Assembly: GCA_002369135.1 (NCBI GenBank)
Contig: DFEY01000003.1
Location: 580,338-644,337, forward strand
Direction: 5' to 3'
Origin: Lachnospira sp. UBA3790
Lineage (GTDB): Bacteria > Bacillota > Clostridia > Lachnospirales > Lachnospiraceae
Length of the DNA: 64,000 nucleotides
The first letter of the stretch is position 1. The number at the start of each line of letters is the position of its first letter. The notes below the pieces were generated by a model. That model was not told the origin of the DNA. It saw only the letters and a program-made list of their open reading frames with translations, and did not search any database. Positions 50,243 to 59,301 of the stretch are shown here, piece after piece. Made by a program: the position numbers and the translations under genes.

Positions 50243-51685
50243 CTATTTCAATAAATTATCATACAACTTTTGATATTGTTTAGCTGAGGCTTTCCAAGAG
50301 AAATCTTCTCTCATCGCCCTGCTAACCATAGCATTCCAAGATTTTTTATTATCATAGTAAATATGTTCAGCATATCTAACTGTATTCATCATCTCATGAG
50401 CATTGTAGTTAATAAATGAGAAACCTGTTCCAGTATCCTCATACTCGTTGTATGGAATAACTGTGTCTTTAAGTCCGCCAGTTTCACGTACGATAGGAAT
50501 GGTTCCGTATCTTAAACTCATAAGCTGACTTAATCCACATGGCTCAAATAGTGATGGCATTAAGAATGCATCACACGCTGCATAGATTTTGTGAGATAGT
50601 TCATTTGAATAACAAATATTTGCTGAGAAGTCTTCTGCATACTTCCAGTCAAAATGTCTGAACATATTCTCGTATCTCTCTTCGCCAGTTCCTAAAACTA
50701 CGAACTGAACATTGTCTTGGCACATCTCTTCTAATACACATGCCACTAAGTCTAGACCCTTTTGATCTGTAAGCCTTCCGACCATACCAATCATCATCTT
50801 ATCCGGGTCTTCTTTCAAGCCAAGTTCTTTTTGAAGTTCGATCTTATTGTGAACTTTATCTTTTTTAAATGTTTTTACATCATAGTTTTTATAAATAAGT
50901 TTATCTTTGGCTGGGTTGTATTCGTTGTAATCAATACCATTTACTATACCGACTAATGAATTACTTCTAGCATTCATAAGTCCATCTAAACCTTCGCCAT
51001 AGAATGGAGTCTTAATTTCTTCTGCGTATGTATCACTAACAGTTGTGATTACATCCGCATACACCAAACCACCCTTTAGATAGTTGCCATCTTTATAGTC
51101 TCTTAGTTTATCTGGTGTAAAGTAATAATCAGATAGTCCTACAATGTCTTGAATAGTCTCAACATCCCAAACACCTTGGAACTTCAAATTGTGGATTGTC
51201 ATAATTGATTTAATGCCTCTAAAGAATTCGTTAGATGCAAATGAATCGTGCAAATATACTGGGATAAGTCCAGTCTGCCAGTCATGACAATGGATGATGT
51301 CTGGTCTAAAATCAATAATAGGTAATATTGATAATACTGCTCTTGAGAAGAATGCAAACTTCTCCAAATCATATCTCACATCGCTGTAAGGTGTTGGACC
51401 AGAAAAATAAAACTCGTTATCTACAAAGTAAAATGTCACTCCTTCGTATTCCATTTTCAAAATACCAACATACTGATTTCTCCAAGACAAATCCATATAG
51501 AAATGATCTACATATTCCATCTTATCTGCCCATTTCTCATCAATACATGAATACTTAGGAAGTATTACTCTTACATCATATTTATTTTTATCAAAATACT
51601 TAGGCAATGAACCTACTACGTCTGCCAAGCCACCCGTCTTAATAAATGGTACACATTCAGATGCAGCAAATAATATTTTCTTCAT
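50243..51685 (-). CDS. glgA: Glycogen synthase (ADP-glucose type)
   Basis: 480-residue GT5 glycosyltransferase: ADP-glucose to alpha-1,4-glucan. N-terminal KILFAASECVPFIKTGGLADVVGSLPK (opening residues 3-29) holds the KTGGL substrate motif; C-terminal MPSLFEPCGLSQLMSLRYG holds the retaining GT-B Glu. No other glg genes nearby. It follows the SseB-FHA gene by 33 nt with no terminator between, so the two are probably co-transcribed. A 12-bp palindrome lies just before the Shine-Dalgarno. Confidence 0.97.
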   Translation of the reverse strand: MKKILFAASECVPFIKTGGLADVVGSLPKYFDKNKYDVRVILPKYSCIDEKWADKMEYVDHFYMDLSWRNQYVGILKMEYEGVTFYFVDNEFYFSGPTPYSDVRYDLEKFAFFSRAVLSILPIIDFRPDIIHCHDWQTGLIPVYLHDSFASNEFFRGIKSIMTIHNLKFQGVWDVETIQDIVGLSDYYFTPDKLRDYKDGNYLKGGLVYADVITTVSDTYAEEIKTPFYGEGLDGLMNARSNSLVGIVNGIDYNEYNPAKDKLIYKNYDVKTFKKDKVHNKIELQKELGLKEDPDKMMIGMVGRLTDQKGLDLVACVLEEMCQDNVQFVVLGTGEERYENMFRHFDWKYAEDFSANICYSNELSHKIYAACDAFLMPSLFEPCGLSQLMSLRYGTIPIVRETGGLKDTVIPYNEYEDTGTGFSFINYNAHEMMNTVRYAEHIYYDNKKSWNAMVSRAMREDFSWKASAKQYQKLYDNLLK

Positions 51686-51696
51686 TTAAACCTCCA

Positions 51697-51708
51697 ATCA
51701 AATTTGAT
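51697..51708. repeat. 12-bp palindrome before glgA
   Basis: ATCAAATTTGAT is a perfect palindrome adjacent to the GGAGG of glgA. It has no loop, so protein binding is more plausible than an RNA hairpin; chance occurrence is also possible. Confidence 0.35.
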
Positions 51709-51718
51709 GGGTTAATAA

Positions 51719-52462
51719 TTAGTTAATGTAAACAAGTAATTTTTCTTTGTCGGATAATTCTATCTCGTAGCCATCTCTTACTTCATAATAAACTTTTGAT
51801 CTAAGAGCTGTGCCATTAAGTTTTGTTCCGTTTGTTGAATCATAATCAGCAATTCTGTACTTACCATCTTTGTATGAGATAACTACATGAATCTTTGAGA
51901 TATAACTCTCTGGGATTTCAATATTTGTACCCTCTCTACCAATTGTGAAAGGAGTTTTCTTGATTGGGTACTTTTTATTATCGTAAACAACTATAGCTTC
52001 TTGTTCACCAGCATCTACTGCCTTTGAAATACCTCTAGTTCTAGCCTTCTTAGACATCTGTTTTTTCTTAATCTCAAGATTATATTCAGTGAATGGATTT
52101 ACAACCATGCCTCGAATGTTATCACACTCTTCTATATACTTATAAATCTTTCCAGAATTAATTCTCACAAAAGAGAATGTGTCCAAGTAATCCTGTGGAA
52201 TCTGCTCAAAAGATGTAAATACAGGAAGAAGTCTAGCTCTTCCATCATCCTTTACCACATCAAACTGTAAATCAATCCCTTCTAAGATTTCTCCTTGCAT
52301 ACTAGTCGTTTTAGTACTCACTTTACCTGGCACTAAAACTGATGCTTTTTGAAGCAATGTAACGATATCTTTCTTTTTAACTTCTTTATCTGGCTTCTTG
52401 TTGTAGCGTTTGATTAGCTCTTCAATGTCGCGAATCAAATCCATATTATAGTTCTCTGACAT
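51719..52462 (-). CDS. SseB-domain plus FHA-domain protein
   Basis: 247 residues. The first 135 match the SseB N-terminal domain pattern (SVLVPGKVST, then ARLLPVFTSFEQIPQDY and GMVVNPFTEYNLEI). After a basic linker (about 130-150) comes an FHA domain (about 155-245) with all phosphothreonine-binding motifs: FTIGREGTN (Gly-Arg), SYISKIHVVIS (Ser, His) and DYDSTNGTKLNG (Asn-Gly). No membrane segment. FHA domains read Ser/Thr kinase signals; no kinase is encoded in the window. It lies upstream of glgA in one probable transcript. I do not know a described function for this combination. Confidence 0.82.
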   Translation of the reverse strand: MSENYNMDLIRDIEELIKRYNKKPDKEVKKKDIVTLLQKASVLVPGKVSTKTTSMQGEILEGIDLQFDVVKDDGRARLLPVFTSFEQIPQDYLDTFSFVRINSGKIYKYIEECDNIRGMVVNPFTEYNLEIKKKQMSKKARTRGISKAVDAGEQEAIVVYDNKKYPIKKTPFTIGREGTNIEIPESYISKIHVVISYKDGKYRIADYDSTNGTKLNGTALRSKVYYEVRDGYEIELSDKEKLLVYIN

Positions 52463-52526
52463 AGTTAAAAATCTCCTTACACATTTTTAATAATTATACT
52501 ACATTATTTATTTATAGACTATATTT

Positions 52527-54200
52527 TTAAGACTTCTTATTTTCTGCTTCCTTCTTAAGTTCCTCGGCATGTTTGATGGCAAGATCAGAATCTTCTAAAC
52601 CACCGCTTAGTCTAGCTAACTCTTTCACCGAAGCATCTCTGTCTAGTAATTCGACCTCGGAGAAGGTCTTATCGTCCCTAACTGATTTCGAAATCAAATA
52701 GTGACGGTCTGCCATAGATGCAATTTGACTAAGATGCGAAATACAAATAACTTGGTTTTTTCTAGCAAGCAAGTCTAACTTCTCGCCAACTGCTGTTGCA
52801 GTCTTTCCGCTGATACCAGCGTCTATCTCGTCAAAGATTAATGTATCCACTTCATCGGCATCCGCCATCACAGATTTAATGGCAAGCATTATTCTTGATA
52901 ACTCACCTCCTGATGCCACATCTCCTAATGGTTTTAATGGCTCACCAGGGTTAGTTGATAACATAAACTCTACATCATCTATACCATCCTCGCTCAAATC
53001 TTTTGTTTTGAAATCTACTTTGAATTCAACGCTTAAGAAATTTAAATCCTCCAAAGCTTTTACTACTTTCTTTTCGAAATCTTTAGCACTCTTTTTACGC
53101 TTCGAAGAAAGATCTTTCGACAATTTTTCTAAACTACTTTTTGCTTTCTGTAAATTAGCATTTAGCTTTTCTAATTCTTCTTCATAGTTTTCAATTCTAC
53201 TTACAAAGTCTTGTCTGTCTTTTAGGTAATCAAGAATCAGTTCAGTAGTCTGGCCATATTTAAGTTTTAAAGTGTTAATAGTATCTAGTCTATCTTCTAC
53301 CTCTTTAACCCTAGCTGGATCATACTCTAGTGTCTTATTGTATTCACTAATATCGCCTGATGTTTGACTAATTAGCGAATCGACATCGTACAAAGACTTC
53401 TTAATATTTTCAATTGCTTCGTCTTCTATACTTATACTGTTAACCGCATCTATCGCTTTGCTAAGCGCACTAGATACATTCACTTCACCAGCTGTCAAAC
53501 ATTCATACGCTTCGGATAAACTTTGTGAAGTACTTTGAGAATTATTCATCTTCTTAAAATCTGCCTCTAATGTTTCATCTTCACCCTCTGTCAGATTAGC
53601 AGATTCTATTTCGTTAATCTCAAACTTTGCAAACTCTAATTCCTTTGACTGAGTCGCATTGTCCATTTGCATTTCTTCTAATGCAGTTAAAAGTTTCTTG
53701 TAGTTTTTATATTCATCAGAAACTTTTTCTTTTAAATCACCAATATCACTCTTCGCAAAATCATCCAAGAAATTCAAATGATTCTTTTTATAAAGAAGCG
53801 TTTGGTGTTCATGCTGCCCATAGATGTCCACCAGCAAAGACATGGCAGCTTTCAGAGTTTTTAGATTAACTGTCTCTCCGTTAATCTTTGCCACACTTCT
53901 GTCTTTACTAATCTTTCTAGTAACAACAACTTCACTGTCATTCTCCATGTAAATATCCATATCTTTTAAAGTGTTAGCCACCGACTCGCCCACCTTAAAA
54001 GTAAGTTCAACAAGAGAATAATCAGTACCGGTTCTTATCAGATCCTTTGACGCCTTCTCACCCAAAGCTAAATTCACAGATCCAATAACCAAAGATTTAC
54101 CGGCGCCAGTTTCGCCGGTTAGCACAACAAGGCCTTCGTCAAAATCTACATCGACTTCTTCTATCAAGGCTAAATTTTTAACATGTAAATTTACTAACAT
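52527..54200 (-). CDS. recN: DNA repair protein RecN
   Basis: 557-residue SMC-like ATPase acting at double-strand breaks. Walker A in VVLTGETGAGKSLVIGSVNLAL, the family segment VDIYGQHEHQTLL, coiled coil (about 160-380), signature LGDVASGGELSRIMLAIK and Walker B TLIFDEIDAGISG. Last gene of the asp23-nusB cluster, 30 nt after argR. No LexA box seen upstream. Confidence 0.97.
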   Translation of the reverse strand: MLVNLHVKNLALIEEVDVDFDEGLVVLTGETGAGKSLVIGSVNLALGEKASKDLIRTGTDYSLVELTFKVGESVANTLKDMDIYMENDSEVVVTRKISKDRSVAKINGETVNLKTLKAAMSLLVDIYGQHEHQTLLYKKNHLNFLDDFAKSDIGDLKEKVSDEYKNYKKLLTALEEMQMDNATQSKELEFAKFEINEIESANLTEGEDETLEADFKKMNNSQSTSQSLSEAYECLTAGEVNVSSALSKAIDAVNSISIEDEAIENIKKSLYDVDSLISQTSGDISEYNKTLEYDPARVKEVEDRLDTINTLKLKYGQTTELILDYLKDRQDFVSRIENYEEELEKLNANLQKAKSSLEKLSKDLSSKRKKSAKDFEKKVVKALEDLNFLSVEFKVDFKTKDLSEDGIDDVEFMLSTNPGEPLKPLGDVASGGELSRIMLAIKSVMADADEVDTLIFDEIDAGISGKTATAVGEKLDLLARKNQVICISHLSQIASMADRHYLISKSVRDDKTFSEVELLDRDASVKELARLSGGLEDSDLAIKHAEELKKEAENKKS

Positions 54201-54230
54201 ATTCCTCCTTCTTTGTGCTTCTAAATAATC

Positions 54231-54680
54231 TTATGCAATAAGATTCTCCAAGTATTCTTTAACACTCTGGCAATTGTTCGCATTTTTAACAACGCACATC
54301 AAAGTATCATCACCGGCAATAGTGCCGATGATTTCTTCATGGTTTACTGCGTCCATTGCTGCACCAACTGCCATAGCCATTCCTGATATAGTTTTAATAA
54401 CAATAATGTTTCCAGCACACTCTATGCTAACTATTCCATCTTTAAGTACACTCATATACTTTTCGTTGATAGTTGTCATAGTGGCTGCTGGCACATCATA
54501 CTTTTGTTTGTTACCGTCCACAGTCACTTTCGTCAAATTAAGCTCACGAATATCACGAGAGACTGTAGCTTGAGTTACTTCAAAACCTTCATCAATAAGT
54601 CTCTGCGCAAGTTCTTGCTGTGTAACGATATCATATTTATTAATCAATTCTATAATTTTTCTTTGTCTGTTAATTTTCAT
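54231..54680 (-). CDS. argR: Arginine repressor ArgR
   Basis: 149 residues. N-terminal winged helix (RQRKIIELINKYDIVTQQEL, then VTQATVSRDIRELNLTKV) and C-terminal arginine-binding, hexamerising domain with GTIAGDDTLMCV. Regulates arginine metabolism and, in E. coli, Xer recombination. Start 12 nt after nadK. argR-recN is a common pair. Confidence 0.96.
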   Translation of the reverse strand: MKINRQRKIIELINKYDIVTQQELAQRLIDEGFEVTQATVSRDIRELNLTKVTVDGNKQKYDVPAATMTTINEKYMSVLKDGIVSIECAGNIIVIKTISGMAMAVGAAMDAVNHEEIIGTIAGDDTLMCVVKNANNCQSVKEYLENLIA

Positions 54681-54692
54681 TTCCTTACCTGC

Positions 54693-55547
54693 TTATCTAA
54701 TCTTCTCTCTCACATATTGAACAAAACTGCTCTCATCTAGCTTAGCAATCTTAATTGAATTTAGGTCTGGCTCTATTTTAATAACATCGCCAGCCACCAC
54801 CTTAATTACTTCATCTCCATCTAGTGATAAGCATCTGCTCTCCTGGTTGTATTTTCTATCTTCACCAATCTCAATCTCTAAAACATCGTTCTTTGAGAAG
54901 ATAATACTTCTGCTTCCAAGTGCATGTGAACATACAGGAGTCATTATCATAAGATGCGAATCCGGCCTAGCCATAGGACCACCAGCTGAATAGTTGTAAG
55001 CTGTTGAACCTGTTGGAGTTGCCACAATAATTCCATCACCTGTATATCTATTTAATAGATCGCCATTTACATGAACTATATAGTTTGAAACTGAAATCTC
55101 AGCGCCTCTATGAAGAACAACATCGTTTAATACGTCTGTTGACTGAACAACTTTTCCATCATGAATCAATGTTGCTTTAAGCATCATTCTCTCTTCCACT
55201 TTAAAGTCATCATCCAACAGCTTCTTCAAAGACTCTTCCATATCATCCATTGAAATCTCTGCCAAGAATCCCATATTTCCTTTGTTAAGTCCGACAAAGA
55301 CGCAATCAACTTGATTAAGTCCCTTTACAGCGTGAAGCAATGTACCGTCACCACCTATTGTGATAATACACTCGCATCCTTCAGGTATTTCCTTAGGATC
55401 AATCATTACGTATTCATTCGTAATCTTATCCACATTATCAAAAACTTTTACTTCACAATCGTGACTTTCCAAAAAACTTTTGACAGCCTGAGCTGTTTCC
55501 ATATCTTTGTCTTTTCTGCTGTTTGTAATAATACAAAAATTCTTCAT
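54693..55547 (-). CDS. nadK: NAD kinase
   Basis: Phosphorylates NAD to NADP. 284 residues. Motifs IITIGGDGTLLHAVK, GLNKGNMGFLAE, ATPTGSTAYNYSAGGP and PVCSHALGSRSIIF. The start is the ATG after GAGG (MKNFCIITNSRKD), 13 nt beyond the tlyA stop; the longer reading frame extends into tlyA without need. Confidence 0.96.
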   Translation of the reverse strand: MKNFCIITNSRKDKDMETAQAVKSFLESHDCEVKVFDNVDKITNEYVMIDPKEIPEGCECIITIGGDGTLLHAVKGLNQVDCVFVGLNKGNMGFLAEISMDDMEESLKKLLDDDFKVEERMMLKATLIHDGKVVQSTDVLNDVVLHRGAEISVSNYIVHVNGDLLNRYTGDGIIVATPTGSTAYNYSAGGPMARPDSHLMIMTPVCSHALGSRSIIFSKNDVLEIEIGEDRKYNQESRCLSLDGDEVIKVVAGDVIKIEPDLNSIKIAKLDESSFVQYVREKIR

Positions 55548-55560
55548 AACGACACCTCTT

Positions 55561-56361
55561 TTAATTTTTATCGAGTTCTCCGTGTGAACTCTCAACTACT
55601 TTTTCTATATCCTTTTCCAAATCTAAATCCAAATTGTTCTGAAGATAGATTAAATATTCAATGTTTCCTTCCGGTCCTTTAACTGGCGAGTAATCCAAAT
55701 CCAAAACGCCGAAGCCAATACTTCTAACATAATCCACAATCATTTGAATAACTTCGATATGAACTGACTTCTCTCTTACTACACCTTTCTTTCCAACCTT
55801 TTCTCTGCCCGCCTCAAACTGCGGTTTAATAAGACAAACCATTCTAGCATCATCTGTTAAAATTGCTTGAACTGGCTCTAAAATCTTTGTAAGAGAGATA
55901 AACGAAACATCAGCCGATGCAAATTCTATTTTTTCATCCACATCTTCTGGAGTGATATATCTGATGTTTGTCTTATCCATCACAACCACTCTATCATCTG
56001 TCACTAACTTCCAGGCAAGCTGCCCACGGCCAACATCCACCGAATAAACTTTTTTAGCACCGTTTTGTAGCATACAGTCTGTAAAACCACCTGTGCTAGC
56101 GCCAATGTCCATGCAAACTTTATCAGTAACGTCCACGCCAAAGGAATCCATAGCCTTTTCTAACTTTAAACCACCTCTACTTACATACTTTAGAGTCTTT
56201 CCTCTAACCTCAATGTTAGCATCTTCCTCAAAGCTAGAACCAGCCTTATCCTCTTTCACATTATCCACATAGACAATGCCGCTCATTATAATCGCTTTAG
56301 CCTTCTCGCGTGAAGGCGCAAGTCCTTTTTCAACAAGTAAAATATCTAATCGTTTTTTCAT
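55561..56361 (-). CDS. tlyA: TlyA-family rRNA 2'-O-methyltransferase
   Basis: 266 residues. N-terminal S4 RNA-binding domain (KKRLDILLVEKGLAPSREKA) and FtsJ-like SAM methyltransferase domain (VCMDIGASTGGFTDCMLQNG, with K-D-K-E type residues in LAWKLVTDDRV, FASADVSFISL and LIKPQFEAGREKVG). Relatives methylate 16S C1409 and 23S C1920; older annotation as hemolysin is not supported. Start overlaps dxs stop by one base. Confidence 0.94.
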   Translation of the reverse strand: MKKRLDILLVEKGLAPSREKAKAIIMSGIVYVDNVKEDKAGSSFEEDANIEVRGKTLKYVSRGGLKLEKAMDSFGVDVTDKVCMDIGASTGGFTDCMLQNGAKKVYSVDVGRGQLAWKLVTDDRVVVMDKTNIRYITPEDVDEKIEFASADVSFISLTKILEPVQAILTDDARMVCLIKPQFEAGREKVGKKGVVREKSVHIEVIQMIVDYVRSIGFGVLDLDYSPVKGPEGNIEYLIYLQNNLDLDLEKDIEKVVESSHGELDKN

Positions 56362-58217
56362 TATAAATATTTTTTAACCTTACTTACTATATCGTCACTT
56401 GAGATTCCGATTTGAGATCTGAGTTGATCTACTTTACCGTGTTCAATAAATTTATCTTCGATAGCTATTGTCTCAACCTTCACATCCAAGTTATTTTCTT
56501 GAATAAAGATTTCAACAGCCTCGCCGTATCCACCTCTCTTGATACCTTCTTCCACCACAATAATCGCTTTGTGTTTGCTGGCCATATCTTTAATCATCTC
56601 AGTATCAAGTGGTTTAATAAATCTCGCATTAACTAGTGTGATGCGTTTTCCTTCTTCTTTAAACTTAAGTCTAGCCTTTGATGCTTCCTCATAAATATTT
56701 CCAACTGCAATCACGCAGACATCTTCACCCTTGTGCACAACCACACTCTTTCCATACTCAAACTTCTCTTTAAAATCAGTATGGTAAGCTGCGCCTCTTG
56801 AATATCTAATAGCAATTGGTCTTGCAAAGTCTTTTGCATAGTCTATTGCATCCATTAATTCCTGATCACTGTTTGGCGCAATGATTGTCATATTTGGCAT
56901 TGATGATAGATATGCAATATCAAATATACCTTGGTGAGTCTCACCATCTTGCCCTACCAAGCCAGCTCTATCGAACAATAATTTAACTGGTAAATCTTGC
57001 AAACAAACATCTTGCAAAATCTGATCGTATGCTCTTTGGAAGAAACTTGAATAAATACAAACGAAAGGTTTCTTTCCTTCTAAAGCTAATCCCGCTGCAA
57101 ATGTAACAGCATGCTCCTCAGCTATTCCCACGTCAAAGAATCTGTCAGGATAAGCTTTGGCAAACTTTGAAAGTCCAGTTCCATCTGGCATAGCAGCTGT
57201 GATTGCAACTATGTTTTTATCTTCCTCTGCCATCTCAACAATCTTCTCTGCAAAATAGTCTGTGTAAGATGTGACAGCATCAGATTTCTTAACTCCATCT
57301 TTTACATCAAAAGGAGAAACTCCATGATAAATTGATGGGTTGTTTTCCGCATGTTCATATCCATGACCTTTTTTAGTCTTTACATGAATAAGTATTGGAT
57401 GGTCAATCTCAAATGTCTTTTCAAAGATTGTCATCATACCTTCGATATCATGTCCATCTATTGGTCCAACATATGTGATTCCTAGATCGTCAAAGAAACC
57501 GCCACCTGGAATAACAAGGTTTTTGAAGTGGTCCTTAGTCCTCTTCATACGTCTTACAATCTTCTCGCCAATCTTTGGAATCTTTCCAAGTACTTTGGCG
57601 ATGGCTTCTTTAAAGCCATTATATTTTGAACCAACTCTAAACTTACTTAGGTAATTACTCATACCACCTACGTTTTTAGAGATAGACATACTATTGTCAT
57701 TTAGAATAATTACAAAGTTTCTATCAAGCGCAGCCACATTGTTTAGCGCTTCCATAGCCATGCCGCCTGTTAGCGCACCATCACCTATCACTGCAACCAC
57801 TTTATCTTTCTTATTATCAATCTTGTTAGCTGATGCTATACCAAGCGCTGCAGAGATAGATGTAGAACTGTGGCCCGTGTCAAAGCAGTCACAGTCACTC
57901 TCTCTACGCTTTGGAAAACCTGATAGACCCTCGTAGTTACGAAGTGTTGCGAAATCATCTTTTCTGCCTGTTAAGATTTTGTGAGTGTAACACTGATGCC
58001 CTACATCCCAAACAATTTTATCTTTAGGTAAATCAAGCAAAGCGTGTAAAGCTATAGTTAGTTCTACCGCTCCCAAGTTAGAGGCCAAATGGCCTCCAGA
58101 ATGACTAACACTATCCAAGATAAACTGGCGAATCTCTGCCGCTAATTCATCATATCTAGAAGGGTCAATCTTCTTAATATCATTTGCTTTTTTGATTTCG
58201 TCTAAATAGTTGCTCAT
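56361..58217 (-). CDS. dxs: 1-deoxy-D-xylulose-5-phosphate synthase
   Basis: First step of the MEP pathway, thiamine-diphosphate dependent: pyruvate plus glyceraldehyde 3-phosphate to DXP. 618 residues. HSGGHLASNLGAVELTIALH, TGHSSTSISAALG, the ThDP motif GDGALTGGMAMEALNN and DVGIAEEHAVTFAAGLA are present. It starts 1 nt after ispA, consistent with coupling of isoprenoid genes. Confidence 0.98.
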   Translation of the reverse strand: MSNYLDEIKKANDIKKIDPSRYDELAAEIRQFILDSVSHSGGHLASNLGAVELTIALHALLDLPKDKIVWDVGHQCYTHKILTGRKDDFATLRNYEGLSGFPKRRESDCDCFDTGHSSTSISAALGIASANKIDNKKDKVVAVIGDGALTGGMAMEALNNVAALDRNFVIILNDNSMSISKNVGGMSNYLSKFRVGSKYNGFKEAIAKVLGKIPKIGEKIVRRMKRTKDHFKNLVIPGGGFFDDLGITYVGPIDGHDIEGMMTIFEKTFEIDHPILIHVKTKKGHGYEHAENNPSIYHGVSPFDVKDGVKKSDAVTSYTDYFAEKIVEMAEEDKNIVAITAAMPDGTGLSKFAKAYPDRFFDVGIAEEHAVTFAAGLALEGKKPFVCIYSSFFQRAYDQILQDVCLQDLPVKLLFDRAGLVGQDGETHQGIFDIAYLSSMPNMTIIAPNSDQELMDAIDYAKDFARPIAIRYSRGAAYHTDFKEKFEYGKSVVVHKGEDVCVIAVGNIYEEASKARLKFKEEGKRITLVNARFIKPLDTEMIKDMASKHKAIIVVEEGIKRGGYGEAVEIFIQENNLDVKVETIAIEDKFIEHGKVDQLRSQIGISSDDIVSKVKKYL

Positions 58218-58218
58218 T

Positions 58219-59097
58219 TTAATACTCTCTATTAATTAATTTCTCAACCAATGAAACCAAGAATTCGTTGTCACCCAATTCTTTAATTCCATCTATCGCT
58301 TTATTTGATAATTCTTCCACTTTAGCTTTGGATTCATCCAAACCTATAAGTGTGATATATGTATCTTTTTCATTTTTCTCATCGCTTAAAACTGGCTTGC
58401 CTAATTTTTCTTCATCGCCAGTCACATCCAAAATGTCATCCTGAATCTGGAATGCCATTCCAATGTTTTTAGCAATCTGTTCAATCTCATCTACTTGAGA
58501 TTCACTAGCTCCGCCAAGTATTGCGCCTGTCATCATTGAAGCTTCAATAAGCGCTGCTGTTTTAAGATTGTGAATGAAGTTGATAGTTTCTAAGTCTAGT
58601 TTCTTACCTTCATTTATTACATCCACAGTCTGTCCGCCCACCATTCCGTAAGCGCCAGCTTTTTTAGCAATAACACTCATTGCCTTTGCAAAGGACGGAT
58701 CTTTCAATGCGGCATCCGACATAATCTCGTATGCCATATTAAGAAGTCCATCGCCAGCTAAAATTCCAATGTCTTCGCCATACTTTGCATGTGTAGTCTT
58801 TTGGCCTCGTCTAAACTCGTCATTATCCATAGCCGGCAAATCATCATGCACTAGTGAATATGTGTGAATAAACTCAATAGCCGCCATAAATGGATACGCT
58901 TTTTCCACGTCCTCGCCAAAGAGCTTAAAAGTCTCAAGCATTAGAATAGGACGAAGTCTCTTTCCACCAGCTTTAAGGCTATAATTCATCGCCTCAAAAA
59001 TAAGACTCTGTTTTCCAGACTCTTCTGGGCAATAACTGTATATGATTTTTTCTACACTGTCTTTCTCGTTTGAAAAAGCCAAATCAAAATCTTTCAT
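58219..59097 (-). CDS. ispA: Polyprenyl (farnesyl-type) diphosphate synthase
   Basis: 292-residue short-chain prenyl synthase. First Asp-rich motif in YSLVHDDLPAMDNDEFRRG, second in FQIQDDILDVTGDEEKLGK, substrate KRLRP near residue 45 (AGGKRLRPILML). The residues just before the first Asp-rich motif (HTYSLVH) fit a bacterial FPP synthase. Between xseB and dxs, as usual in Firmicutes. Confidence 0.95.
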   Translation of the reverse strand: MKDFDLAFSNEKDSVEKIIYSYCPEESGKQSLIFEAMNYSLKAGGKRLRPILMLETFKLFGEDVEKAYPFMAAIEFIHTYSLVHDDLPAMDNDEFRRGQKTTHAKYGEDIGILAGDGLLNMAYEIMSDAALKDPSFAKAMSVIAKKAGAYGMVGGQTVDVINEGKKLDLETINFIHNLKTAALIEASMMTGAILGGASESQVDEIEQIAKNIGMAFQIQDDILDVTGDEEKLGKPVLSDEKNEKDTYITLIGLDESKAKVEELSNKAIDGIKELGDNEFLVSLVEKLINREY

Positions 59098-59106
59098 AAC
59101 TTGCCT

Positions 59107-59301
59107 CTATTCTTCTGTGTTTTCCTCTAACACTTCAATCTGTTTCTCAATCTTTTCAATCTGCTCATTAGAGTTTTTAACTATTTCAATTCCTTTTTTG
59201 TACATTTCAAAAGACTCGTCCAAAGACACTTCTTCGTCTTGCATCTTTTCTAAGATTTCATCTAACTCTTTGAAGTTCTCTTCAATATTATTCTTTGCCA
59301 T
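59107..59301 (-). CDS. xseB: Exodeoxyribonuclease VII small subunit
   Basis: 64 residues, helical: NNIEENFKELDEILEKMQDE, then SLDESFEMYKKGIEIV, the family core. The start is taken at the Met after GGTG, overlapping the xseA stop by 14 nt; starts 4 or 12 codons earlier are less likely. Works with XseA in single-strand DNA degradation. Confidence 0.92.
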   Translation of the reverse strand: MAKNNIEENFKELDEILEKMQDEEVSLDESFEMYKKGIEIVKNSNEQIEKIEKQIEVLEENTEE

